Shown: in pieces, positions 1-7,100 of the stretch | Numbering within the stretch: the first letter of the stretch is position 1 | How the letters are laid out: every line of letters starts with the position of its first letter | Source: Cohnella ginsengisoli | Lineage (GTDB): Bacteria > Bacillota > Bacilli > Paenibacillales > Paenibacillaceae | NCBI RefSeq assembly: GCF_029525555.1 | Contig: NZ_JAPDHZ010000003.1 | Location: forward strand, 868,001-932,000 | Reading direction: 5' to 3' | DNA length: 64,000 nucleotides | Translations under genes and position numbers: made by a program | Notes under the pieces: generated by a model | Told to the model about the DNA's origin: nothing | The model's database searches: none | What the model saw: only the letters and a program-made list of their open reading frames with translations

Positions 1-1023
1 GACGGTCTGCAGATTCCAGCCGGTCGCGCCGCGGGTCGCCTGCTTGACCGAGAACGTCGTGCTTCCCTCCTCGCGATACCGGTAAGCGATGACCGGCTTG
101 TTCGCCGAATCGACGGTCAGCTTGGCGCTCTGCACGCCGGGGCCGCCGGGATCGCTGCCGCTCTGCACGTAAACTTCGGTCGGCGCCATCGGCTGCACGA
201 CGTCGGCCGTCGCCGTCGATACGGGCACCGATACGGGCGTACCGTCGGCTTTGGAGAACGTGTTCGTAGACGGGCTGTATTTAAGGTAAGACAGCTGGTG
301 GCGAAGCGGGCTGGCCGCAAAGTACGCCCATTCGAACAGGATATGCAGGTCGCCGTTCGCGTCGAACGCCAGGTCGTCCGGGTATACCGAGCGATTCAGC
401 GTAGAGGCGACGACCGCGATCTGACTCCACGTCGAAGCCGCGTTGTCCCAGCGCAGCAGCACGCCGGTGCGCTTGCCGGCGGTATCCTGGCTGGACCGGA
501 CGAGCAGGTACAGGTCGCCGTTCGGCGCCGTCGTCACGACCGGGTACGTGACCTTCATCGTCTGGTCCGGCATGTCCGCCGAATGATTCTGCGGCGCGCC
601 GCCGACCGTATCCGACCGGAAGTAATGCCAAGCCGAATCGTGCATGGAGGCGAACACGTGGAAGCGTCCGCTGCCGTCCCGCGCGATCGACGGCTGGTTG
701 TGGCCGTTGTCGTCGGCGTACTCGGCCACGGCAGCGCCGTCCATGACGGGAATGTTCGACCACGCCCCCGCCCCGTCGCGCCTAGCGATGTATACTTTGT
801 GGGTACCCGCGGTGCTGCCCGGCGCGTTGTACGCCATGTAGGCGTACTCCAGTCCGGTGCCGTACGTCTCGAGCGGACTCCACCAGCCAGCCTGGTTGCT
901 CGAATCCATCGCGTACGGCACCTGCGTCAGCGTCGCCGCCGCGCTCCCCGTGCCCGCGGGCAGCAGCGAGACCAGCGCGAGCCCCGCGATCCACGTTTTC
1001 AGTTGCTTTTTCCAATTCATCAT
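1..1023 (-). CDS. Secreted BNR_4 beta-propeller protein, C-terminus outside window
   Basis: The 341 visible residues run without a stop to the window edge. A signal peptide (charged MMNWKKQLK, hydrophobic stretch, cleavage near SAAA) is followed by repeats of the kind found in the BNR_4 family, including NGHNQPSIARDGSGRFHVF around residue 110. In this family the His/Asn-rich blade belongs to seven-bladed propellers, some of which are polysaccharide lyases (PL24/PL25-like); the rest are uncharacterised. An extracellular role on polysaccharide fits the secreted enzymes elsewhere in the window, but the catalytic residues cannot be judged from this part. Two adjacent ATGs exist (1023 and 1020); the first sits 7 nt after GGAG in a GGAGAGGAGAAGG stretch and was chosen. 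Confidence 0.8.
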   Translation of the reverse strand, partial: MMNWKKQLKTWIAGLALVSLLPAGTGSAAATLTQVPYAMDSSNQAGWWSPLETYGTGLEYAYMAYNAPGSTAGTHKVYIARRDGAGAWSNIPVMDGAAVAEYADDNGHNQPSIARDGSGRFHVFASMHDSAWHYFRSDTVGGAPQNHSADMPDQTMKVTYPVVTTAPNGDLYLLVRSSQDTAGKRTGVLLRWDNAASTWSQIAVVASTLNRSVYPDDLAFDANGDLHILFEWAYFAASPLRHQLSYLKYSPSTNTFSKADGTPVSVPVSTATADVVQPMAPTEVYVQSGSDPGGPGVQSAKLTVDSANKPVIAYRYREEGSTTFSVKQATRGATGWNLQTV

Positions 1024-1277
1024 TCACCTTCTCCTCTCCATCGCTTGGAATGAACCGCAGCTTGCGGAGCGCCCGCTTCGGCAGCGGGCGCCGGTGAAGC
1101 GCTTGCATGAACGACCGCCGAACGTCAGGCGACAGGCTAATCGTATCATGCAGGCCGCCGCGCGCGTCAGCAACAAAATGATGAGGAGGATAGAACAAAA
1201 TGAGGGAATCAGACAGTCTGGTAGAACAAAATTCTGCTTGAAGAAGGCGATAGGGGCGAGGGCCGGCGCTTGAAGTA

Positions 1278-1351
1278 TGCACGTAGATCAATAATTGGCG
1301 AGACCGCGTGGAGTAACCTGCCTAAGTGTGCACGTAGACCAATAGTTGGCG
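1278..1351. repeat. Two copies of a 23-bp direct repeat, 51 bp apart
   Basis: TGCACGTAGA(T/C)CAATA(A/G)TTGGCG occurs at 1278-1300 and 1329-1351, with two differences. The core CAAT-TTG is itself near-palindromic, especially in the second copy (CCAATAGTTGG). The function is unknown; it may be a regulator site for the BNR gene or a remnant of a longer tandem array. Confidence 0.6.
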
Positions 1352-1380
1352 CTCGAGGTGGGTATAGAGGTTCCCGGATT

Positions 1381-1413
1381 AGCTGCTGGTTGTCTTGCCA
1401 GGTACCAGCAGCT
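1381..1413 (-). terminator. Inverted repeat after bshB2, possible terminator
   Basis: AGCTGCTGGT (1381-1390) pairs perfectly with ACCAGCAGCT (1404-1413) across a 13-nt loop, 36 nt beyond the bshB2 stop. No T-run follows, so intrinsic termination is uncertain. Confidence 0.4.
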
Positions 1414-1449
1414 TACCGGGGCCGCGCGCCCGAAGGCGAACATCCTTCT

Positions 1450-2106
1450 TTATGCGAACTTGTACGTCCAGAAGCGTTCGGTGCCGAATCGCTCCTGCAC
1501 CTCGCGGTTTTTGTGCGGATTTTTCTCGAACAGCTGCGGGACGTAAAACTGCGAGCGATGCGACAGGATCGACGCGATCTTCTGCTTCAAGAAACCGCTG
1601 ACGTCCACGAAGACATCGGGATCGCCGATCGACTCTCGGTGATTGTGCGAAAAAGCGAGGCAGTGCACGGGCGGACGGGCGGACGGATCCAGCTTGCCGA
1701 TCGTGCGGACGACCGCCGCGCCGGTCGCGTCGTGGTCCGGATGGACCGCGAAGCCCGGGAAAAAGGTGATGACGAGCGTCGGATCGAGCTCCGCGAGCAG
1801 CTCGCCGATTTTCAGGTCCAGCAGGTCCTGATCCTCGAATTCGAGCGTTTTGTCATGAAAGCCGAGCAGGCGAAGATCCTGGATGCCGATGGCCTTGCAG
1901 GACTGCTCGAGCTCGCCCTTGCGGATCTGCGGAAGCGTGATGCGGTTGGCAAAAGGCGGATTGCCCATATTGCGCGCGCGCTCGCCCAACGTCAGGCAAG
2001 CGTATGTGACCTGGGCGCCCGCCGCGATGTGCTTGGCCAGCGTGCCCGAGATGCCGAAGCATTCGTCGTCCGGATGCGGCAGCACGACTAGAATACGTTG
2101 TTCCAT
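1450..2106 (-). CDS. bshB2: Bacillithiol biosynthesis deacetylase BshB2 (PIG-L/LmbE family)
   Basis: This cytosolic zinc hydrolase of 218 residues removes the N-acetyl group from GlcNAc-malate, the second step of bacillithiol synthesis. The PIG-L metal and catalytic motifs are both present: HPDDE at residues 11-15 and HPDHDA near residue 141. Length and ending match the BshB2/YojG branch. The start ATG follows GGAAAGGAAG at good spacing. It lies 27 nt downstream of yojF on the same strand, the same order as yojF-yojG in Bacillus, so the two are probably co-transcribed. Confidence 0.9.
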   Translation of the reverse strand: MEQRILVVLPHPDDECFGISGTLAKHIAAGAQVTYACLTLGERARNMGNPPFANRITLPQIRKGELEQSCKAIGIQDLRLLGFHDKTLEFEDQDLLDLKIGELLAELDPTLVITFFPGFAVHPDHDATGAAVVRTIGKLDPSARPPVHCLAFSHNHRESIGDPDVFVDVSGFLKQKIASILSHRSQFYVPQLFEKNPHKNREVQERFGTERFWTYKFA

Positions 2107-2133
2107 GGATATCTTCCTTTCCCGGTCGTTAGG

Positions 2134-2478
2134 TTAAAAGGGTTCGCGGCTGAGCTGCAGGGCGACGACCAGCTTGCCCGAGCTGTCGTGTCCGGCCATG
2201 ATCAGGCGCTCCGCGTCGGTCTCGTCGTAATGCGTCAGTCCCTCTGCGTAGATCCAGCCCTTTTCCATTTTCAATCCGACTCGATACGGTCCGTTGCCGG
2301 AGATCGAACCGATGCCGTAGCGAACCAGGGCGTTCGTGATGAAGTTAGCCGCGGGATGCTTGCTGCTATCGTTGTGGGCCGCGTAAGCGCCCGTCGTCAA
2401 TTCCAAGTGTATGTACAGGTCCTGATCCTTGAGCGAATCGATCCTGTTCTGTATTTCCACGATTTGAATCGGTAGCAT
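2134..2478 (-). CDS. yojF: YojF family protein (DUF1806)
   Basis: A 114-residue soluble protein that begins LPIQIVEIQNRIDSL and resembles the small Bacillus YojF family, which is almost always linked to the bacillithiol deacetylase gene bshB2. Its biochemical role is not established. A GGAGGAGG ribosome site lies 7 nt before the ATG. It is the first gene of the two-gene yojF-bshB2 unit. Confidence 0.85.
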   Translation of the reverse strand: MLPIQIVEIQNRIDSLKDQDLYIHLELTTGAYAAHNDSSKHPAANFITNALVRYGIGSISGNGPYRVGLKMEKGWIYAEGLTHYDETDAERLIMAGHDSSGKLVVALQLSREPF

Positions 2479-2575
2479 GCCGGCGCCTCCTCCGCTATTT
2501 ATGATTCAATATACCACAGTCAAAGGAACGGCGCATGCGCGCGGCCGTCGCTATCCCCCCGAACGATGACGGAAT

Positions 2576-2594
2576 AGCCCCGCGGCGCGGGGCT
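2576..2594. terminator. Perfect GC-rich hairpin
   Basis: AGCCCCGC (2576-2583) and GCGGGGCT (2587-2594) form an 8-bp stem with a 3-nt loop, directly after the stop of the doubtful small minus-strand ORF at 2595. It lacks a strong T-run on either side, so a terminator role is only possible. Confidence 0.4.
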
Positions 2595-2777
2595 TCATGT
2601 CTCTCTTGAACGGTTCAATTCCGAATGGGCAAGCCCGATCTCCGAACTTTCCTTCCTGTCGTAAACCGTGTCGAGCTCCGCCCGCAGAGACAGGATGCCA
2701 TTTTGGAAATCCTCGGTGTCGAGCATGAACGATTCGGTAACGTCCTTGCCCGAGGATAACTCGGCTGCGCCTAGCAA
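2595..2777 (-). CDS. Small hypothetical ORF, doubtful
   Basis: A 60-residue frame from a TTG start, open back to a stop near 2822. The composition looks protein-like and acidic (ESFMLDTEDF, LRAELDTVYDRKES), and a GC-rich hairpin sits directly after the stop. Against it, there is no ribosome site before the TTG or the internal ATG, and no family is recognised. It may be the tail of a decayed or frameshifted gene. The rest of 2479-2945 holds no other gene. Confidence 0.25.
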   Translation of the reverse strand: MLGAAELSSGKDVTESFMLDTEDFQNGILSLRAELDTVYDRKESSEIGLAHSELNRSRET

Positions 2778-2945
2778 GACCCGGATGCGCCGGACGGCGT
2801 CGCCCTGGGGCGGCCCGTTCTCCTAAAGGCGTTTTATCGGGACTTAACCACTAACTTCAAGCTTCCATCCGCGCCGGGCTTGTTTATCCCGAAACGGAGT
2901 TGGGGTATGTTGATGTTGGCACCCAATCAGGAAGGAGCGATCGAG

Positions 2946-3134
2946 ATGGCAAAGGAACTGGCGCTGCACGAAAAGCTAGAGGTTCACGAGATCCTGACGC
3001 TAAAAACGTCTTGCGCGACCAAAGCGAGGGCGATGGTCGAGTTCGTACAGGACGAGAAGCTGAAGGCGTTGATCGAGCAGGATCTGGTAAATTCGTCCAA
3101 GGCGATCGAAGAATTGAAATCCATCCTACAATAA
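2946..3134 (+). CDS. Small CotF-like spore coat protein
   Basis: A 62-residue helical protein (MAKELALHEKLEVHEIL...) resembling the short CotF-related coat proteins encoded in pairs in Bacillus (YraD/YraF/YraG type). It would be deposited on the forespore coat. The ATG at 2946 was preferred over an in-frame upstream start because AGGAAGGAG lies 8 nt before it. The next gene begins 12 nt after its stop and is also CotF-like, so the two form one unit ending at the terminator near 3580. Confidence 0.7.
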   Translation: MAKELALHEKLEVHEILTLKTSCATKARAMVEFVQDEKLKALIEQDLVNSSKAIEELKSILQ

Positions 3135-3146
3135 GAGGTGATCGAG

Positions 3147-3458
3147 ATGGCAATGACGACGATGAAAAAGGAAGAGCTGCTCAAGGCGACGGCGCCGCTG
3201 GACGATCTGGCGATCGCGACCGACATGCTGTTGTCGGCGAAGGCCGCGGTGCGCAGCTATGCCGTCGCGCTAACGGAGACGGCTACGCCCAAGGTTCATA
3301 AGATTCTGAAGGCGCAGCTGGACACGGCGATCGAGACGCACCGCAAGATCGCGGCTTACATGATCGAGAACGAAATGTATCATCCCTATAACGTGGACAA
3401 GCAGGTCGAGCACGACATGCTTAAAGCGGATACGGCGCTTTCGCTGATCAAAGAGTAA
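3147..3458 (+). CDS. Spore coat protein, CotF domain
   Basis: A 103-residue protein with the CotF (PF07875-type) pattern: a central helical region (DDLAIATDMLLSAKAAVRSY) and a tail ending in MYHPYNVDKQVEHDM, typical of YhcQ/CotF coat proteins. It is presumed to be a structural component of the spore coat, made in the mother cell. AAGAGG at 3133-3138, overlapping the previous stop codon, lies 8 nt before the ATG at 3147. It is translationally linked to the smaller coat gene upstream. Confidence 0.85.
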   Translation: MAMTTMKKEELLKATAPLDDLAIATDMLLSAKAAVRSYAVALTETATPKVHKILKAQLDTAIETHRKIAAYMIENEMYHPYNVDKQVEHDMLKADTALSLIKE

Positions 3459-3571
3459 TGCGGAATCACGCGCCCGGGCATGGCGACTGATGGTGCAGCC
3501 TGATCATAGACATGACCTGAAGCCTGACCGCAACCGCGGACGATCGGGCGGGACACGGCAGTATCGAGAAG

Positions 3572-3592
3572 GCGCCTACGGGCGCTTTTTTT
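3572..3592 (+). terminator. Intrinsic terminator after the coat genes
   Basis: GCGCC (3572-3576), loop TACG, GGCGC (3581-3585), then seven T (3586-3592). It is 114 nt after the coat gene stop. Confidence 0.75.
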
Positions 3593-3670
3593 CATGGGCG
3601 AAGATGTGCTAGGGTAAAGATAGCGTTAGAATCGTACGAGGTTGGAATCGGGAAAGGAAGTCGTGCCTGC

Positions 3671-4666
3671 ATGAAGATTGGAATTCTGGACCAAGCGCCG
3701 ATCGTAAAAGGCGGCAATGCGCCGAATGCGCTCCGAAACGCAGAGGAAATCGCCGTACTCGCGGACGAGCTCGGCTATCATCGGATGTGGATGGCGGAGC
3801 ATCACAATACCCGCAACTTCGCCAGCACGGCGCCCGAGGTTATCGCCGCGCGTCTCGCGGCGCTGACGAAGCGTATCCGCATCGGCACCGGCGGCGTTAT
3901 GATGATGCACTATTCGCCGCTTAAGCTGGCCGAAGTATTCAAGACCCTCAGCGCCTTTTCCCCGGGGCGAATCGACTTCGGCGTCGGCCGCGCGCCGGGC
4001 GGCGACCACTACTCGACCCGCGCGCTCGCCGAGGGACGGGCGCATCTGCCCGGCGAACTGTACGACAAGCTGCAGACGACGATGCAGCTGATCGCGGATC
4101 GCGCGCCGAAGGACCCGCTGTACGAGGGCCTGCTCGCCTCCCCGTACGACGTGCCGCTGCCGGAAGCGTGGCTGCTCGGCTCTACGGGCAACAGCGCCGT
4201 CCGGGCCGGGCGCCTAGGCGTCGGCTATTCGTTCGCGCAATTTTTCAACGGGCAGATGACGCGGGAGATTTTCGACGCCTACAGGGATAACTTCGAGCCG
4301 TCCTACTTCATGCCGAAGCCGCTCATCCTCGTGACCTACTCGGCCACCGTCGCCGAGACCCGCGAGGAAGCCGAATACATCGCGAAGCCGGCCGACCTGA
4401 TGCGGCTGTCGCTCATGCGCGGCTCCCTGCAGCAGGTGATGACGCCGGAGGAAGCGCGCGACTATCCGTTGTCCGAGTCGGACCTCGCCGCCATTCGGGA
4501 GAACCGCAAGCTCCATCTCGTCGGCACGCCCGCCGAGGTCGCGGATCTGCTCCGCCGGGACCAGGAGCTGTACGGCTTCGACGAAGTGATGATCAACAGC
4601 ACGCCGCATGGCATGGCTTCGCGCCTCCATGTGTTTCGGTTGCTGGCGCGGGAGCTGCTGCGGTAG
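3671..4666 (+). CDS. LLM-class flavin-dependent oxidoreductase (luciferase-like monooxygenase)
   Basis: 331 residues, full length for single-component bacterial luciferase-like enzymes of the MsnO8/YvbT group. The N-terminal strand (MKIGILDQAPI), the WMAEHHN segment near residue 41, TGGVMMMHYSPLKLAE near 80 and the FGVGRAPGG loop near 107 are typical of the flavin/F420-binding TIM barrel. The substrate is unknown; such enzymes use FMNH2 and oxygen. AAAGGAAG precedes the ATG by 10 nt. It is a single gene, convergent with the ArsR-type regulator, and shares a bidirectional terminator with it. Confidence 0.9.
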   Translation: MKIGILDQAPIVKGGNAPNALRNAEEIAVLADELGYHRMWMAEHHNTRNFASTAPEVIAARLAALTKRIRIGTGGVMMMHYSPLKLAEVFKTLSAFSPGRIDFGVGRAPGGDHYSTRALAEGRAHLPGELYDKLQTTMQLIADRAPKDPLYEGLLASPYDVPLPEAWLLGSTGNSAVRAGRLGVGYSFAQFFNGQMTREIFDAYRDNFEPSYFMPKPLILVTYSATVAETREEAEYIAKPADLMRLSLMRGSLQQVMTPEEARDYPLSESDLAAIRENRKLHLVGTPAEVADLLRRDQELYGFDEVMINSTPHGMASRLHVFRLLARELLR

Positions 4667-4704
4667 GATGCGTGGCGAGTGGCGGGCAGGCGAGTTGATA
4701 TAAG

Positions 4705-4752
4705 CCAACGGGACGAAGCAGGAGATCCTCCGCTTTGTCCCGTTTGGTTTTT
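4705..4752. terminator. Bidirectional terminator between convergent genes
   Basis: CCAACGGGACGAAGC (4705-4719) pairs with GCTTTGTCCCGTTTGG (4732-4747), followed by five T on the plus strand. It serves the monooxygenase gene and probably the opposing regulator. Confidence 0.75.
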
Positions 4753-4795
4753 CCGGCATCTTTTACCTTTTTTGGATCAACTTAGACATCTATTG

Positions 4796-5392
4796 TCACG
4801 CTTGCGTCTTAGCCCACATCTCCGGCGGATTCAGCTCATAAACCTCGTTTTCCCGAAACATGAATTGGTGCATGATGAACTCTCTGCGGATCGTCGCGTA
4901 ATCTTCGTGGTAACCGCTGATGAACGCGTTGATCTCCTTCTCTTCGTACAGCCGCCCCGCCTCCAGTTTGGATGCGAGATGCGCCAGCACGATCAGCTTC
5001 TTTTTCAGCTGCGCGGGCAAGTGCTTCAGCCTGCCTTCCGACGTGAAAAAGTTTTTGACGACGGTCTCTTTAAGGCGCGCATCCCGCTCGATCTCCACGT
5101 CGTTCTTTTCTCCTTCGCTTTTTTTGTAGATGAGCGCTACGGCCGCGCTCGCGTTGTTTTGAAGAAAGTAGTCGTTGAGCGAGAAAAAAATCGAATTTTT
5201 CTCCCTCCGCTCGTGAATGAGACTCGCCTCGCGCAGCTTCGCCGCATGATGCGTGATCGTAGCCGGCGTCAGATACAACCGCTCCGCCAACTCCAGCCCG
5301 CTCATCTCTCCGCCGGCCAGCAAAATCAGCATCCGCAGCCGCGTCGGATCCGCCAGCGCCTTGTGGTAGGCGACGACTTTGTCGAGTTGCAT
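4796..5392 (-). CDS. ArsR-type winged-helix regulator with C-terminal DUF2087
   Basis: 198 residues. The N-terminal half is an ArsR/HTH_20 winged helix (ALADPTRLRMLILLAGGEMS, recognition helix LTPATITHHAAKLREAS). The C-terminal half from about residue 115 matches DUF2087 (GRLKHLPAQLKKKLIVL, YEEKEINAFISGYHEDYATIRREF), a domain often fused to such HTH modules. No metal-binding Cys cluster is seen, so metal sensing is unlikely; the signal is unknown. An 8-bp inverted repeat 68-103 nt upstream of the start suggests autoregulation. The convergent monooxygenase is not an obvious target. Confidence 0.85.
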   Translation of the reverse strand: MQLDKVVAYHKALADPTRLRMLILLAGGEMSGLELAERLYLTPATITHHAAKLREASLIHERREKNSIFFSLNDYFLQNNASAAVALIYKKSEGEKNDVEIERDARLKETVVKNFFTSEGRLKHLPAQLKKKLIVLAHLASKLEAGRLYEEKEINAFISGYHEDYATIRREFIMHQFMFRENEVYELNPPEMWAKTQA

Positions 5393-5460
5393 GGCATCTC
5401 TCCTCTTTTTTGCCGGTAATTTGCCGAGGGATTAAAGCTTAATAAATAGCCTTCGCGATT

Positions 5461-5496
5461 GATTAGACAACAATCTAATTTTATTATCGTCTAATC
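5461..5496. promoter_or_regulatory. Candidate operator of the ArsR/DUF2087 gene
   Basis: GATTAGAC (5461-5468) and GTCTAATC (5489-5496) form a perfect 8-bp inverted repeat with a 20-nt spacer. Inside it, ATTAGA (5462-5467) and TCTAAT (5474-5479) form a tighter one. The AT-rich block lies just upstream of the regulator in otherwise GC-rich DNA. Confidence 0.55.
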
Positions 5497-5561
5497 TATT
5501 TACCATGTCAATATGTGGGATTACTGCCCGGCGGTATCGCCTGCTTTAGAGTAGCAGTGCA

Positions 5562-5827
5562 CATGGGGGGGCGAGGCCTAATTAGCCGGAAAAACCGGTT
5601 AATTCGGCGGCTCGCATGGGGGGGCGAGGCCGAGTTAGCCGGAAAAACCGGTTAATTCGGCGGCTTGCATGGGGGGGCGAGGCCGAATTAGCCGGAAAAT
5701 CCGGTTAACGGGGCGGCTCGCATGGGGGGCGAGGCCGAATTAGCCGGAAAATCCGGTTAATTCGGCGGCTCGCATGGGGGGGCGAGGCCGAATTAGCCGG
5801 AAAATCCGGTTAACGGGGCGGCGGCTC
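5562..5827. repeat. Five tandem copies of a 53-bp hairpin-forming unit
   Basis: Units start at 5562, 5615, 5668, 5721 and 5773 and are 52-55 bp long. Each starts CATGGGGGGGCGAGGCC and contains GCCGAATTAGCCGG, a 4-5 nt A-rich loop, then CCGGTTAATTCGGC (or a CCGGTTAACGGGGC variant), so each can fold into a 13-14 bp stem. The array lies between the mmsB terminator and the regulator promoter. No ORF of substance crosses it. Confidence 0.9.
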
Positions 5828-5854
5828 GGCCTGATTAGCGCGCCGCCGCACAGC

Positions 5855-5902
5855 AAAAAGCCGCCCCAGTCCCCCACGAATCTCGTGGCGGAACAGGACG
5901 GC
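5855..5902 (-). terminator. Terminator of the monosaccharide transporter operon
   Basis: On the minus strand, AGCCGTCC...CCACGA pairs imperfectly over about 19 bp with TCGTGG...GGGCGGCT and is followed by TTTTT (plus-strand A-run 5855-5859). It starts 11 nt beyond the mmsB stop. Confidence 0.7.
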
Positions 5903-5912
5903 TCCTGCAAAA

Positions 5913-7088
5913 TTAAGCTCTTTTCTTGCGTGTCAGCACGTCGAAGATGACGGCCGCGGCCAGGACGCCGCCGCGGATCATGTACTGGTACGAGATGCCG
6001 ACGCCGAGCAGGTTCATGCCGCTCGTGAGCGAAGTCATGACGATGGCGCCGATGATCGAGCCGGTGACTTTGCCGACGCCGCCTGCAGCGGATACGCCGC
6101 CAACGTAGGCGGCCGCGATCGCGTCGAGCTCGAACAACGTGCCGGCCGTCGTGGTCGCGGACTGGAGACGCGCGGTAAACAGGATGCCGGACAGCGCGGA
6201 GAGCATGCCCATCGAGCCGAAGACGATGTACGTGATCTTCTTGACGCTGATGCCGCTGAGGTGCGCGGCCTCCGGGTTGCTGCCGACTGCATAGATATGA
6301 CGGCCAAGCACGGTCTTCGTCGTCAGGAAGTGGTAGATCACGACGACGGCCAGCATGATGACGACGGTCCAGGAGAAGCCGTTGTAGCCGGCGATAATCC
6401 AGGTGATATACGCGATGATGGCCGATACGAATACGAGCTTGACCGCGAAGATGCCGCCCGAGACGACATCGAACTCGTACTTCAGCTTGTTGCGGCGGTT
6501 CGCGAATTCAAAGTAAATGTAGAGCGCGATGACGACGAGCCCCAGGATCAGCGACAGCACGCTGAGGCCGCCGACTTCGCCCAGGGACGGAATAAAGCCG
6601 TTGCCGAGCGCGTTGAAGTGCTCGTTTTTAACGATAATCGTACCGGATTTCTCCGTGACCATAAGCAGCGCGCCGCGGAAGATGAGCATCGCCGCCAGCG
6701 ACGACACGAATGCCGGGATGCCGACCGAGGCGACCAGCACGCCGTTGAACATGCCGATCGCGATGCCGAGCACGAGGATGACGGGAATCGTGATATAGAC
6801 GGGCACGCCCCAGTCCGACAGCATTATCGCGGAGATCGCGCCCATGAAGCCCGCGGCGAAGCCGACCGACAGGTCGATGTGCCGGATGACGATGACGAGC
6901 GTCATGCCGACGGCCAGCACGGCGGTATAGCCGGTCATGTCGAGCAAGTTGCTGATGTTGCGCGAGGACATGAACAGGCCGTCCGTCATGATGGAGAACG
7001 TAAGCATGATCACGAACAGCGCGATGTACATGCCGTATTCGCGAATGTTGACTTTGATGAGCGACTTGGCTTCGTTAAAGAAATTCAT
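5913..7088 (-). CDS. mmsB: Monosaccharide ABC transporter permease (XylH/GguB type)
   Basis: 391 residues with about ten hydrophobic segments; a BPD_transp_2 permease of the ribose/xylose class. Landmarks are AVGMTLVIVIRHIDLSVG near residue 60, VASVGIPAFVSSLAAM near 118, and AVGSNPEAAHLSGISV near 265, the cytoplasmic loop contacting the ATPase. The length matches XylH/MmsB, longer than RbsC. It follows mmsA by 12 nt with an AGGAGG site and ends the operon. With the xylFII-lytS-yesN-xylF operon 7 kb away, import of xylose or a related pentose is the best guess; the family also carries glucose, galactose and arabinose. Confidence 0.92.
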   Translation of the reverse strand: MNFFNEAKSLIKVNIREYGMYIALFVIMLTFSIMTDGLFMSSRNISNLLDMTGYTAVLAVGMTLVIVIRHIDLSVGFAAGFMGAISAIMLSDWGVPVYITIPVILVLGIAIGMFNGVLVASVGIPAFVSSLAAMLIFRGALLMVTEKSGTIIVKNEHFNALGNGFIPSLGEVGGLSVLSLILGLVVIALYIYFEFANRRNKLKYEFDVVSGGIFAVKLVFVSAIIAYITWIIAGYNGFSWTVVIMLAVVVIYHFLTTKTVLGRHIYAVGSNPEAAHLSGISVKKITYIVFGSMGMLSALSGILFTARLQSATTTAGTLFELDAIAAAYVGGVSAAGGVGKVTGSIIGAIVMTSLTSGMNLLGVGISYQYMIRGGVLAAAVIFDVLTRKKRA

Positions 7089-7100
7089 CGATGATACCTC

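Larger units (their letters stand above)
1024..1449. other. Intergenic region with hairpins and short repeats, no gene
   Basis: This 426-base stretch separates bshB2 from the BNR gene, both on the minus strand. No believable gene is seen. It holds a GC-rich inverted repeat in the BNR gene leader (GCGCCCGC at 1069-1076, GCGGGCGC at 1084-1091), a pair of 23-bp direct repeats (1278-1351) and a 10-bp-arm inverted repeat (1381-1413) just after bshB2. No convincing promoter could be fixed for the BNR gene. Confidence 0.6.

Noticed and set aside
1095..1108. cre-like TGAAGCGCTTGCATGA near the BNR gene
   Set aside because: It lacks one base of the conserved spacing of the CcpA consensus, so it is only superficially similar.
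1270..2091. 273-codon plus-strand frame opposite bshB2
   Set aside because: Antisense shadow; bshB2 carries both catalytic motifs and a good ribosome site.
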